Source: CALGDE01 sp964655355
GTDB lineage: Bacteria; Cyanobacteriota; Cyanobacteriia; CACIAM-69d
DNA length: 54,081 nt
NCBI GenBank assembly: GCA_964655355.1
Contig: CAZZMD010000030.1
Coordinates: 1 to 54,081 of the forward strand
Direction of reading: 5' to 3'
A program made the translations under genes and the position numbers. Shown piece after piece: positions 25,522 through 34,980 of the stretch (the stretch's first letter is position 1; the number at the start of each line of letters is the position of its first letter). The notes under the pieces are model-generated. The model saw nothing but the letters and a program-made list of their open reading frames with translations. It had not been told where the DNA came from and made no database searches.

Positions 25522-25545
25522 GTATGCGGGTGGTGAGCATTCTGG
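25516..25545. repeat. 15-bp imperfect tandem duplication spanning the cobS stop
   Basis: tggtgagtatgcggg (25516-25530) and tggtgagcattctgg (25531-25545), 12 of 15 identical; the TGA stop is 25519-25521 in unit one. Confidence 0.7.
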
Positions 25546-26119
25546 AGGGGCATCGCTAGACGTGCTGGGCTGCCCCTAACGCCCCTAAAGATCCCGTCAA
25601 CCTATGACGGAGATCACTCGTCACAGGGGCCGGTGTCTATACAGTGAGGATGGGACAGCGAGGATAAGCCGGTGGAAGCCTGGTCCTTTTCCGCTAGCCT
25701 GACTTCCTTGGTATTTAGATGAATGCTGAGGCTTGATCCCGATCAATCCAGTTAATCCAATCAATATTTCCACGCAATTCAATATTTCCAAGCAATATTA
25801 GAGATATGGTGCTGGCTCCGCCGTCAGCTTCCTGAGGACCGTCAGGGGGTTAAGGAGCCGTGAAATTCGGTTCTGACAGTCGACCTCTGAAGTGTCACAG
25901 ACGCCTGCTACTACCCCTAATGAAACCCTTAGGATTTCATGGGGAACACTTAAATTGATTCCTGCCGTTGTTTCTAGATTTTTCAATGGGGATTCGAAGA
26001 ATGCAATTTTGACCGCTTCTTTCTCTTGGATTGCGCTGGTTTGTGACCTTGGAGCGCGATCGCCCCTTTTCTCGATGGTTTCTGCCCGATAGTTTCCCAG
26101 CAGCACAGCTCACCGCCCT
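25522..26119. other. Gene-less interval upstream of the ctpA-type gene
   Basis: No gene seen. It includes a 6-bp perfect hairpin CCGTCA...TGACGG near 25597-25613, an 18-bp tandem pair at 25762-25797, and many short complementary segments. No known RNA family recognised. Confidence 0.5.
25762..25797. repeat. 18-bp tandem duplication
   Basis: caatatttccacgcaatt (25762-25779) and caatatttccaagcaata (25780-25797), two mismatches. Confidence 0.8.
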
Positions 26120-27511
26120 ATGGCTGATATCAAGCACGCCCCGTCTGAGTCCTCCCTAACGGCATCTCTTTCCCCTAGTAAAGTGAGCAAAACAACCCGA
26201 CCGCCTGCTCATAAATTTCGGAATCGGGAATTTTGGAACCGGGGGATGACCTGGGGCGGGATGATGCTGGGAATCCTGGCGGGGGCGGCGATCGTGCCTC
26301 CGGGAATTCAGGCGGCGCGGGCGGAGTTTCAGGATAGCCCTAAGGCGGTTTTGGATGAGGCGTGGCAGATCGTCAGCCGGGAATATGTAGACGGTACGTT
26401 TAATCAGAGCGATTGGAAGGTGGTGCGCCAGGATTTGCTGTCGCGAAATTATGCGTCGCGGGAGGAGGCCTATGAGGCGTTGAAGGCGGCCCTGGAAGGG
26501 CTGAATGATCCCTACACGCGGTTTATGACGCCGGAGGTATTCAAGCGCTTGACGGAGCAAACCAATGGATCCCTGTCGGGGATTGGGGTTCGGCTGCGGA
26601 CGTTGGAGAAGCGGAAGCGTTTGATGATTCAGGATCCGTTGCCGAATTCTCCGGCGACGAAGGCGGGCCTGATGTCGGGGGATGTCATTTTGGCGATCGA
26701 TGGGGAGTCGACGAAGGGGATGGCGTCGAGGAAGGCGTCGACGTTGATTCGAGGTGAGGCGGGGACGGCGGTGAATCTGACCATTGAACGGAATGGGGGA
26801 GCGCCGTTTGATGTGTCGGTGACGCGGGAGCGGATTGAGTTGCCGATTGTGCGATCGCAGGTGAATCAAGAGGGCGATCTGAAAGTTGGGTATATCCGGC
26901 TGAATGAGTTTAGTGCGACGGCTTCGAGCCAGATGCAGGAAGCCATCAAAAATATGGAGGCTGCTGAGGTCGATAGCTATGTGCTGGATCTGCGGGCGAA
27001 TCCGGGGGGCTTGTTGCGGGCGAGTATTGAAATTGCGCGGATGTGGCTCGACCAGGGCAGTATTGTGAGCACTACGGATCGCGGCGGGAAGTGGCGATCG
27101 GAGCGGGCGACGGAGACGGCGTTGACCGATGCGCCGATGGTGGTGTTGGTGGATAAAGACTCTGCCAGTGCAAGCGAAATTTTGACCGGTGCGCTCCAGG
27201 ATAATCAGCGTGCGGTCGTGTTGGGGACTAAGACCTTTGGTAAGGCGTTGGTGCAGTCGGTGCATCGTTTGGCGGATGGGTCGGGACTGGCGGTGACGGT
27301 GGCTCGCTATTTCACTCCCAATGGTGTGGATATTAATAAGACGGGGATTGAGCCGGATGTGAACGTGCCCCTGACTCGGGAACAGCGGTATTTCCTGCTG
27401 GCAAACCGGTCGGTGCCGGGGTCGGATCAGGATATGCAATATACCCGCGCGGTGGGGGTGTTGCGATCGGAGGTGGCGGCAAATAATAGCGTCCCCGAGC
27501 TGAATTTTTAA
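26120..27511 (+). CDS. carboxyl-terminal processing protease (CtpA type, S41)
   Basis: A 463-residue protease. An N-terminal signal or anchor ('GGMMLGILAGAAIVPPG', ~50-70), a helical region, a PDZ domain ('GIGVRLRTL' onward), then the S41 catalytic core 'RANPGGLLRAS' and 'SASASEILTGALQDN'. The catalytic serine is S350 and the lysine K375 in 'KTFGKALVQ', 25 residues apart, the same spacing as the well-studied D1-processing protease. In cyanobacteria, CtpA trims the D1 C-terminus in the lumen; paralogues CtpB and CtpC have other targets, so the paralogue is not assigned. It ends four bases from the convergent flavoprotein gene. Confidence 0.93.
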   Translation: MADIKHAPSESSLTASLSPSKVSKTTRPPAHKFRNREFWNRGMTWGGMMLGILAGAAIVPPGIQAARAEFQDSPKAVLDEAWQIVSREYVDGTFNQSDWKVVRQDLLSRNYASREEAYEALKAALEGLNDPYTRFMTPEVFKRLTEQTNGSLSGIGVRLRTLEKRKRLMIQDPLPNSPATKAGLMSGDVILAIDGESTKGMASRKASTLIRGEAGTAVNLTIERNGGAPFDVSVTRERIELPIVRSQVNQEGDLKVGYIRLNEFSATASSQMQEAIKNMEAAEVDSYVLDLRANPGGLLRASIEIARMWLDQGSIVSTTDRGGKWRSERATETALTDAPMVVLVDKDSASASEILTGALQDNQRAVVLGTKTFGKALVQSVHRLADGSGLAVTVARYFTPNGVDINKTGIEPDVNVPLTREQRYFLLANRSVPGSDQDMQYTRAVGVLRSEVAANNSVPELNF

Positions 27512-27515
27512 ATCC

Positions 27516-29516
27516 CTAGCGCCAGTTATCCCAGTTGTTGTTGAGGATTGAGGTGTTGGGGAAGGCGATCGCATTGCCGTTCTTCACCAATAGCCGTTGG
27601 AGTTCCTCTAGCTGGGGCTCTCGGCGCGGTAGTTCGTCTACGAGCTGAAAGGGCATAATGCCTTGATCGAGGGCAAAGCTGGCGGTGGTTCCGATCGCGG
27701 CACCGGTGGACCATTCAAAGGGGTGGACCCGATAGGCGGCGGCGGCGATATGGCTGGTGGCGATGGATTTTCCGGCAATCAATAGATTGTCGATGTTTTG
27801 GGGAATGGTTGCGCGCAACGGCACTGGGAAAGGATAGGCGGCTCCCTGGCCTAGGCGTTCTCCTGCTCGCTCGGTATTGCCGGGGGTTTCTGGGGGGCTG
27901 AGGGTCATACAAGGGTGAAAATCGATCGCGTAATGGCCAATGCCGATGCTGTCGGGATAGAGGCTGGCTCGCATTCGGGGCTGGACTTGATCAAACGCAA
28001 TTTCGTCGGTGAGCACGGCGATCGCATCGAGTCCTGCTAGCCGTGCCCAGAGCGATCGCTGTTGGTTGTCGGGTAAGGATTGATAGGGTTCCTGACTAAA
28101 ATCGGTGCGGGAAATGTCGATTTCCGACACCATAAATCCATCGGGATAGGCGGCGCTGGGGCGACCGATAATTCGCCGTCCTTCTCGCATATAAGGATAT
28201 TTCGAGAGACTGTGGACGGTGCCCATGGGGGAGTCTAAGCCCGCCATTAATGTGTGGAATGGTTGGGGTTGTTTGACGCGATCGCCCAATTGGGAATCCG
28301 TTGTTCCCTGGACTAACCAATAGAAAAAGCCTAGGGCATGTTCTTCGGCTCGCTTTAATGATTCCACCCGTAATCCCCCGAGCCAGCCCCCGGGATCGGA
28401 CTGGCCGTTGGCCTGTAATTGGGCCTGGGTATAAATCAAATTGTCTTGGGAGGTGCCGGGGCGATAATCATTGCCCCAGGTCCAGTTTTGCATGGAAATA
28501 TCCCCCGGAAAGATGGGGAAGTTTCGTACATCGGAGGGGCGTGGTAAATCGGGTTTTACACTAAAAATTTGGCGGTAGCTATAGACCAGTTCAAAGTCGG
28601 CGAGCCGCTCTAATTCATAGCTGTAATAGGGGGCGTAGCGATCGTAGAAATCGGGTTTTGTATAGGTCTGTTCCTCTGCCTGGGTCTCCATCGCGAAGGT
28701 ATAGGTAAACCCTTGGGTGCAGTAGCGATCGCCCGTTTGGGAGGAGCTGGAGGGATCCCAGGGGCTGATTGGGTCAATGCCTAGGCGGTGGGGTACATTT
28801 AATAATCCAATTAGCTCGCCGGTTTCGGTGGCGTCGATGATATACCAAGGGGCTCCGGGACCTTCATTGGTGCGCCGGGGCATAAATTGAATAATGGTTT
28901 TTTGCAACCGGTCAGAATCTTGATAGCGGTAGGCGTCTTCTAGGGTTTGAGATAGGGGTTCGGTGTTTAGCGGCGGTGTGTTGGGAGCGGGGCGATGTTG
29001 AATGGCGATCGCCCGATCAATGAGCCGTAAATTGGCTTCAAAAAAGGCTTCTTTAATAACCGTATTGGGATACCACTTTAGGGTGCCTTTTCCTTGTTTT
29101 TCCGCTTGTTTTAAAAGGTTAAATAATAGTTTGTGGCCGTCGTAGGGCATAAAGCATGAGGCGCTGACCCAACAGGCTCCCGGATTCAGGCGGCCGTAGT
29201 GTTGCTCAATGCTGCGGCGGAAGGCGAGATAGCCCCGGGGGAAATAGAGGCGCGATTGTTGGGTGGGGCGTTCGTCCAGTGCTGACGTGCCCTGAGACGA
29301 AATCTGACCGCCTACCCAGTCGGTAATCTCGGTCATGCATACGGTTTTTCCCGCGAGCAATGCCTCATAGGCGGCCGCCGACCCTGCTAAGCCGCCCCCC
29401 ACGACCAAGACATCGCAGGTTTCCACCACATCCGGCGATCGCGGGGGGACGGCAACGCTTACGGATGCGGCGATCGCTGGGGTGGCGATCGCGGTCAAAA
29501 CGGCAAGGAATTTCAC
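27516..29516 (-). CDS. exported FAD-dependent oxidoreductase
   Basis: A 666-residue flavoprotein. A signal-like N-terminus ('FLAVLTAIATPAIAASVSVA') precedes the FAD-binding 'CDVLVVGGGLAGSAAA' (GxGxxG ~40-45), and a 'YIIDATETGELIGLLNVPHR' segment belongs to the FAD_oxidored family (PF12831-like). The C-terminal third contains 'AGKSIATSHIAAAAYRVHP', the second FAD contact typical of the family. The substrate is unknown. The combination of signal peptide with flavin suggests function outside the cytoplasm (inference), which would need folded export or periplasmic flavin loading. It converges with the protease gene with almost no space between. Confidence 0.85.
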   Translation of the reverse strand: MKFLAVLTAIATPAIAASVSVAVPPRSPDVVETCDVLVVGGGLAGSAAAYEALLAGKTVCMTEITDWVGGQISSQGTSALDERPTQQSRLYFPRGYLAFRRSIEQHYGRLNPGACWVSASCFMPYDGHKLLFNLLKQAEKQGKGTLKWYPNTVIKEAFFEANLRLIDRAIAIQHRPAPNTPPLNTEPLSQTLEDAYRYQDSDRLQKTIIQFMPRRTNEGPGAPWYIIDATETGELIGLLNVPHRLGIDPISPWDPSSSSQTGDRYCTQGFTYTFAMETQAEEQTYTKPDFYDRYAPYYSYELERLADFELVYSYRQIFSVKPDLPRPSDVRNFPIFPGDISMQNWTWGNDYRPGTSQDNLIYTQAQLQANGQSDPGGWLGGLRVESLKRAEEHALGFFYWLVQGTTDSQLGDRVKQPQPFHTLMAGLDSPMGTVHSLSKYPYMREGRRIIGRPSAAYPDGFMVSEIDISRTDFSQEPYQSLPDNQQRSLWARLAGLDAIAVLTDEIAFDQVQPRMRASLYPDSIGIGHYAIDFHPCMTLSPPETPGNTERAGERLGQGAAYPFPVPLRATIPQNIDNLLIAGKSIATSHIAAAAYRVHPFEWSTGAAIGTTASFALDQGIMPFQLVDELPRREPQLEELQRLLVKNGNAIAFPNTSILNNNWDNWR

Positions 29517-29595
29517 AGGACGGGTCAGCGTAACGACGGCACTAACCCATCCATCTTGGCGTATCTATAAACGGTTCTATCAACGGTGGTTTGGG

Positions 29596-29619
29596 CTTAT
29601 GCCATCACTTATGCCATCA
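29596..29619. repeat. Perfect 12-bp tandem duplication spanning the fabG stop
   Basis: cttatgccatca at 29596-29607 and 29608-29619; the minus-strand stop codon (29609-29611) lies in the second unit. Confidence 0.85.
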
Positions 29620-30358
29620 CCATGCCGCCGTCGACGTTGATGGTTTGACCGGTGATGTAGGCGGCGGCAGCATCGGCGGCGAGGAAACGGATGGCACCGG
29701 CGATTTCTTCGGGTTTGCCGTAGCGACCCAGGGGGATGAATTTTAAAATTTCGTCGCTCTTTAGATCGGCGGTCATATCGGTGGCGATAAATCCAGGGGC
29801 GATCGCATTCACCGTTATGCCTCGGCTAGCCAATTCCTTGGCAACGGTTTTGGTGAAACCGATGACGCCTGCTTTGGCGGCGCTGTAGTTGGCTTGCCCG
29901 GGGTTACCCATTTGTCCGGCGACGGAGGCGATATTGATAATCCGCCCCGATCGCTGCTTCATCATCACTTTGCTGACGGCTTTGGTGCACATAAATACGC
30001 CGGTCAGGTTCAGGTTAATCACCGCTTGCCAATCTTCCGGCTTCATCCGTAGCAGCAGGGTATCGCGCGTAATGCCGGCATTGTTGACCCAGACATCGAC
30101 CCGACCCCATTTCTCCTTGGTCGTATCTAGCAGCTTGGTGACGTCGTCCTGTTGAGCCATGTCCCCCTGAACGGCGATCGCCTCGCCGCCCGCGTCCACA
30201 ATCAGTTTGACGACTTCATCGGCTGCACCGCTGGAGGATGCATAATTTACGGCAACCTTTGCCCCCTCTTCCGCCAAGGCCAAGGCCGCTGCCCGACCGA
30301 TTCCCCGAGAACCGCCCGTGATAACTGCCACCTGATCCGCCATCCGCTGTTCGCCCAT
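29609..30358 (-). CDS. fabG: 3-oxoacyl-[acyl-carrier-protein] reductase
   Basis: A 249-residue short-chain dehydrogenase: NADPH motif 'VITGGSRGIGRAAALAL' (TGxxxGIG), 'NNAG' as 'VNNAGITRD', catalytic Ser 'NIASVAG', Tyr-Lys 'NYSAAKAG'. The C-terminus 'AAAYITGQTINVDGGMVMA' is diagnostic for FabG, which reduces beta-ketoacyl-ACP in fatty acid synthesis in the cytoplasm. The start at 30358 has AGGAG 8 bases upstream. pyrE lies upstream on the same strand with an 87-base gap. Confidence 0.96.
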   Translation of the reverse strand: MGEQRMADQVAVITGGSRGIGRAAALALAEEGAKVAVNYASSSGAADEVVKLIVDAGGEAIAVQGDMAQQDDVTKLLDTTKEKWGRVDVWVNNAGITRDTLLLRMKPEDWQAVINLNLTGVFMCTKAVSKVMMKQRSGRIINIASVAGQMGNPGQANYSAAKAGVIGFTKTVAKELASRGITVNAIAPGFIATDMTADLKSDEILKFIPLGRYGKPEEIAGAIRFLAADAAAAYITGQTINVDGGMVMA

Positions 30359-30445
30359 AACCCGTTCTCCTGTGCTCCTTAAATCACTAATGCTCGACTA
30401 ATCCTGCTACTGCAAACGCCGATTGCGCAAGACTCACGATAAACC

Positions 30446-31045
30446 TTAGCCCTGCAGTTTGCGCCATTGGGCTTGTACATCGTCAATCGAGTAAAGCGCC
30501 TCAAATTCCAAATTGTGTTGGGCATAAAGCTCTTCACCGCCCTGTTTGCGATCGACGAGGGAAATGACCCGGGGCACGGTGTAACCCGCTGCCTGTAAGC
30601 GTTCCACCGCCTTTAATGCTGATCCGCCGGTGGTCACCACATCCTCCAGTACCACCACCGATGCGTCGTCCTTAAGCGCCGGCCCTTCGATGTAATCCAT
30701 GGTGCCGTGGCCCTTGGCTTCCTTTCGGATAATTAAGGCCGGGATGGGGGCGCGCTCATAGGCGGAGACGACGCTGACTGCGCTCACAATGGGATCCGCT
30801 CCGAGGGTCAACCCCGCCACTGCATCGGTTCCCTGGGGCAGCATGGGGAGTAGCAATCGCCCGATCGCCAGTGCACCTTGGGCGTCCAAAGTGACCGGCT
30901 TGCAGTTGATGTAATAGGTGCTGCGCTTCCCGGAGGACAGGACAAAATCTCCTTCCTTATAGGCGGCTGTGCAGATAAAAGTGAGCAGGCGATCGCGCAA
31001 GTCGGTGGGCACAGCGGTGTCGACGGCCCAGGCGGTATCGGTCAT
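30446..31045 (-). CDS. pyrE: orotate phosphoribosyltransferase
   Basis: A 199-residue enzyme that adds PRPP to orotate in pyrimidine synthesis. The PRPP-binding loop 'VVVLEDVVTTGGSALKAV' and the orotate-binding region 'FVLSSGKRSTYYINCKPVTL' are clear. The ATG at 31045 follows a GGGAG-like site; an upstream in-frame ATG at 31072 would add nine residues. The region upstream (31073-31167) contains a 13-bp repeat array. Confidence 0.95.
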   Translation of the reverse strand: MTDTAWAVDTAVPTDLRDRLLTFICTAAYKEGDFVLSSGKRSTYYINCKPVTLDAQGALAIGRLLLPMLPQGTDAVAGLTLGADPIVSAVSVVSAYERAPIPALIIRKEAKGHGTMDYIEGPALKDDASVVVLEDVVTTGGSALKAVERLQAAGYTVPRVISLVDRKQGGEELYAQHNLEFEALYSIDDVQAQWRKLQG

Positions 31046-31120
31046 GGTTAAGTCTCCCAACGGACGACTCATTATCCTACTTTGCCTGTGCCGTGATTCT
31101 TAAGTTTGTGCCCTAAAAAA

Positions 31121-31159
31121 TTTGCGCCCCAGATTGATGCCCCAGATTGACGCCCCAGA
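31121..31159. repeat. Three tandem 13-bp units between the Rieske gene and pyrE
   Basis: tttgcgccccaga, ttgatgccccaga and ttgacgccccaga at 31121, 31134 and 31147; partial copies flank it (tttgtgccct before, tttgctcccta after). The last partial copy contains the Rieske gene stop codon (31168-31170). Confidence 0.82.
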
Positions 31160-31167
31160 TTTGCTCC

Positions 31168-32553
31168 CTAGTCTTTGACGTTGCGGGTGGGGGGGTATTC
31201 GCCGTCGTAGAATTTGCGCTCCAGTTTGCCCAGTTGCCACGCGGCGATCGCCCCCAGAGGCAATAGGGCGGCGAGGGTGATGATGATCCAGGATGCCCAA
31301 CTCAACGTGATGCCAATGGGGAGGGCGCTACACAGCAGCACGGCGGCGATCGCACTGCCTTTCCGAAGCTGTTGAATACGTCGCAATGCGCCTTGGCAAC
31401 TGGCGCAGTGTTGGGTATGGGATTGGTAGCGATCGAGGAGGGCAGCTTGGGAGGGTTCGGCGGGTGCAAACTCGCGGTTGGGGAAGGGTTCGCCGAATTT
31501 CTCCACCCATTGACGATAGGCGAGGACGAAGCGATCGCTCTTGGTCGGCAGATAGCAGGCCTGGGCATAGTTGCCGGGGGTGTCGGCAAGGGTGCGCTCT
31601 TGAAGATGCAGAAAAATTTGGTCGTCTTCGAGGATGGCGTTTTGGTTGAGGTGTCCAAACCATCGGGGCGTGTACTTAAAAACTAGGCGGGGAATGGCGG
31701 ATTTGAAGCGGAAGGGCAGCCGCACGATCGCCCGGCATTTTCCCTTTTCCATCGGGGTGGCGTAGACCACCGTCATCACTTGCCCAAAGGGGCTTTCCTC
31801 GATGTCGTGCCACATTAACCCCGGTGCAAGAAAAGTGGTTTTTTGGGATCCCAATTTGCCGCGACGGGGGCCTTCTTCCCAAAAGCCGGTGAATCCTGTG
31901 GGGGTGATGTCCGACACGTCCAGCACAAAATCTTTGGCGTTGGCTCGGTTGCCGACTCGGGGGTGGTGGGTGAAGGCGACGTGGCTGGTGTCTAGGACAT
32001 TTTCGAGCAGGGTGGTGATGTCGTAGGGGATGTCCCGGAAGGTGTCCGCCATGACCCATTCATCGACGTTTTTCTCTAAGGGGGGCAAGGTGGGCAAGGG
32101 CTTGTTCTCGGCGTTTTCAGCCTTGCCGGCATACACAAACAAAAGCCCTTGGGCAACGCGGCTGGGGTAGTGGCGGACGGTGGCGCGATCGCTTTGGTGG
32201 GCGGTGCTGCCCTCCGGGGCGAAGGGGATGCGATCGCAGGCGCCGGTTTCGGTAAACGCCCAGCCGTGATAGGGGCATTCCAAGCAGCCATCGTCGGTGA
32301 TGCGCCCTTCGGAGAGGGCGGCGAGGCGATGGGAACAGCGATCTTCCAACACGACCCATTGTTCTGTGGTGGGCTGCCACCAAATCACCAGGGGCTGCTC
32401 CAACAGGACAAACCGTGTCGGACGAGTTTTATCCAAATCCTGAACGAAATGGACCGGGTACCAGACCTCTGTCCATTCAAACTTTTCCGATTCCGTCTCA
32501 AGAATCGGTTCTTGCCTAATATTAGACCCAGACTCGGGAGCGATCGCCACCAT
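31168..32553 (-). CDS. Rieske 2Fe-2S oxygenase, pheophorbide a oxygenase/Tic55-like
   Basis: About 461 residues. The Rieske 2Fe-2S site is 'EDRCSHRLAAL' (CxH) with 'CPYHGWAF' (CxxH). A mononuclear iron site is likely in 'NVLDTSHVAFTHHPRVG' (D and H ligands). Two membrane helices near the end ('AIAAVLLCSALPIGITL', 'WIIITLAALLPLGAIAAW') and a CxxC pair 'QHCASCQ' before them match the PaO/Tic55/CAO group of membrane-attached oxygenases found in plants and cyanobacteria. The substrate in cyanobacteria is not established; chlorophyll-breakdown-like chemistry is a guess. The ATG at 32553 is favoured over a TTG at 32589. Confidence 0.92.
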   Translation of the reverse strand: MVAIAPESGSNIRQEPILETESEKFEWTEVWYPVHFVQDLDKTRPTRFVLLEQPLVIWWQPTTEQWVVLEDRCSHRLAALSEGRITDDGCLECPYHGWAFTETGACDRIPFAPEGSTAHQSDRATVRHYPSRVAQGLLFVYAGKAENAENKPLPTLPPLEKNVDEWVMADTFRDIPYDITTLLENVLDTSHVAFTHHPRVGNRANAKDFVLDVSDITPTGFTGFWEEGPRRGKLGSQKTTFLAPGLMWHDIEESPFGQVMTVVYATPMEKGKCRAIVRLPFRFKSAIPRLVFKYTPRWFGHLNQNAILEDDQIFLHLQERTLADTPGNYAQACYLPTKSDRFVLAYRQWVEKFGEPFPNREFAPAEPSQAALLDRYQSHTQHCASCQGALRRIQQLRKGSAIAAVLLCSALPIGITLSWASWIIITLAALLPLGAIAAWQLGKLERKFYDGEYPPTRNVKD

Positions 32554-32635
32554 CACCCACACCAAAACGCGACTCTGCAAGCTTAACAAAATGCAATATT
32601 TCGTGCAGGCCGTTCACTGCTGCAATTGCTCGCAA

Positions 32636-34834
32636 TTATTGCGATTCATCGTTTTCCCCATCGTCCGTATTGCCCAAGTTTGGGGCGGCGGGGTATCGGG
32701 TCAGGTCGTCGTAGGTGGTTTGGCGCTTTTGGGTGAGCTGATGGAGGTACTGGCGATCGCGGTGGTAGTCGTCTAGGTGGGTTTGCTGCTGATTGAAGGC
32801 TTTGTCTAGCGCTGCCTCCAGTTCCTCCGCGCTGTGGATCGTCGGCTGTTTTTGGGGGGCTAATGCCAGCGACCCTTGGGTGAGGGGTGTACCGCCACTG
32901 CCCGGTAAGGGGCGACGGGTGTGTAGGTCGATCACCTTGGCTAGGGGGGATGGGGCGTCCGCGTCGCCGGGGGTGAAAAAGGCGAGGTCGAGTTCTCCGG
33001 TTTCCAAAAATTCCTGGTACTTCTCGGTGAGCACCTGGTAGTGCAAATAGCTGTGGAGCCAGGCATCCAGCAAGTAGCGACATCGTTTGGCGCAGCTCAA
33101 GCTTTCCATGGCTGCCGCGGCGGATCGCAGGCTTAATTCTGGGCGGGTTAGGTCCAATCGCCCCGTTTCATCCAAGTTCAAGAGGGGCTGAATAGGCAAT
33201 AAATCCTCGCTGGAAAACTCTGGGGATCCCAACAGCTCTGCCCGAAAATCCAAGGCATCATCCACTGTTGGTCCCAAGTCCGCCCAGTTTTGCTCCAGTC
33301 GCAAAATCTGTCGCCAGAGGAATCGGTGGTGGGACATGGCAAATTCCAGTTCCCGCTCCTCCAATACGGCTTTCACGTTGGGGCGATGGTCGGGGCAGTG
33401 CAAATAAATCCGCAATAGCTCTGCCTCGGCGCATTCCCGCAGGCTGGTATCTGCGGGACGTTGCCATTTTTTCGATTTGCCGGGCCACCGCTGTCCTTTG
33501 ATCTGCGATCGCAAATCCTGTTCAAGCTGCAACGTAAACCGGCTGTCCTGCATCCCCAATCGTTCGGCGCAGACTCGGGTGTAGTGGCTGCGCAGGGCTG
33601 GGTTGGGTAGTTTGCCGAGGAGTTTGACCAGCTCGGCGATCGCCCCTTGGAACTGGTCCGCTTGACGTAGATCCCGCCCCTGCAACGCCAGCTCAATTTG
33701 CCAATCCAGCCATAGAGGCGCTTCGTCCAACAACTGAAAATAGGCGGACGGACTATGGCTCTGGAGATACTCATCGGCGTCCTTCCCGCCGGGTAGGTTC
33801 AATACCCGGAGCTGCACATCGCCGTTGTAGGCCAGGGTTTCCAGCTCGCCGATCGCCCGTTCTGTGGCTCGCTGCCCTGCCCCATCCGCATCAAAGTTGA
33901 GGATGACGCGCTTGGACTCCGTAAACCGCAGCAAGAGCCGGACTTGCGTCGCACTCAGGGCCGTCCCTAATGCCGCCACCGCATTGCTCAACCCAGCGGC
34001 GTGCAGCGCAATCACATCAAAATAGCCCTCCACCACGATCGCCCCATCCCGCTGGGCGATCGTCTGTTTTGCCTTATCCAACCCGAAGAGCATCCGCCCC
34101 TTATCAAACAGCGCCGTCTCTGGGGAATTTAAATATTTCGGCTTGGCATCGTCCGTTAGACCCCGTCCTCCAAAACCAATCACCCGCCCCTGGGGATCGC
34201 AAATGGGGATCATCAGGCGATCGCGGAATCGATCATAAAATCCCTGTCCTGACTTGCGCGGCACAATTAACCCCGCCGCTTCGACGACGGAAACAGGAAA
34301 CTGCTTTTGCTCGGTCAAATAGCGAAATAGGGTATCCCAGCCCCCCGGCGCATAGCCCAACTGAAAATCTTGGATCACATCCGGCGCGAGTTTTCGCTTC
34401 TCCGTCAGATAGGTCAGCGCATGGTGTCCCTGTACCTGATGCAGGGCGTGTTCATAAAATTTGGAGGCGATCGCCATGACCTCATACAGGCGATCGCGCT
34501 CCGAGAGTTGCCGTTGAAGCTCCTGCCCCTTTTCCGGCTCCAGGGTTTGAACCGGTACCTGGGCCTTCTGAGCTAACTCCATTACCACATCGGTAAAGGA
34601 GCGCTTATCCAGCTCCATCAAAAACTTGATCGCATTCCCGCCCGCCCCGCAGGAAAAGCAATAGTAAAACTGCTTCGCCGGGCTCACCGTCATGCTCGGG
34701 GACTTGTCGTCGTGGAACGGACACAGTCCTACATACTCACGCCCCTGTTTTTTCAGGGCAACCCGCTCCGACACCACATCGACAATGTCGCTTCGTTCCT
34801 TAACCGCTTCGATGGTGTTGGGATGCAGTCGCAT
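32636..34834 (-). CDS. dnaG: DNA primase
   Basis: About 732 residues. The N-terminal CHC2 zinc ribbon is intact: C38, H41, C59 and C62 in 'LCPFHDD' and 'YYCFSCGAGG'. The TOPRIM catalytic domain shows 'VVEGYFDVIAL' and 'NFDADGAGQRA'. The C-terminal helicase-binding domain is long and poorly conserved. The ATG at 34834 is chosen because MRLHPNTIEAVKER begins other DnaG proteins of cyanobacteria; an earlier in-frame start at 34903 adds non-conserved residues. The dciA-like gene 1.5 kb upstream on the same strand acts in the same process. Confidence 0.96.
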   Translation of the reverse strand: MRLHPNTIEAVKERSDIVDVVSERVALKKQGREYVGLCPFHDDKSPSMTVSPAKQFYYCFSCGAGGNAIKFLMELDKRSFTDVVMELAQKAQVPVQTLEPEKGQELQRQLSERDRLYEVMAIASKFYEHALHQVQGHHALTYLTEKRKLAPDVIQDFQLGYAPGGWDTLFRYLTEQKQFPVSVVEAAGLIVPRKSGQGFYDRFRDRLMIPICDPQGRVIGFGGRGLTDDAKPKYLNSPETALFDKGRMLFGLDKAKQTIAQRDGAIVVEGYFDVIALHAAGLSNAVAALGTALSATQVRLLLRFTESKRVILNFDADGAGQRATERAIGELETLAYNGDVQLRVLNLPGGKDADEYLQSHSPSAYFQLLDEAPLWLDWQIELALQGRDLRQADQFQGAIAELVKLLGKLPNPALRSHYTRVCAERLGMQDSRFTLQLEQDLRSQIKGQRWPGKSKKWQRPADTSLRECAEAELLRIYLHCPDHRPNVKAVLEERELEFAMSHHRFLWRQILRLEQNWADLGPTVDDALDFRAELLGSPEFSSEDLLPIQPLLNLDETGRLDLTRPELSLRSAAAAMESLSCAKRCRYLLDAWLHSYLHYQVLTEKYQEFLETGELDLAFFTPGDADAPSPLAKVIDLHTRRPLPGSGGTPLTQGSLALAPQKQPTIHSAEELEAALDKAFNQQQTHLDDYHRDRQYLHQLTQKRQTTYDDLTRYPAAPNLGNTDDGENDESQ

Positions 34835-34980
34835 GGGGACGAGGCAGCAATGGCCGGCAGGGTAAGGGGGATGGCTCCATACTAGATCAGCCGGCAAAAT
34901 CAAACCGCAAAATCAGACCGCAGCTCTCTGGGCTCCCCTGGCCACAAATGCTGGCGCATGATCCCCCATTAGATGCCGTG

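Noticed and set aside
26156..27574. Long (472-residue) minus-strand open frame across the ctpA-type gene
   Set aside because: Arg/His/Leu-rich with no domain pattern; the plus strand has a complete S41 protease with S350/K375 at the expected spacing.
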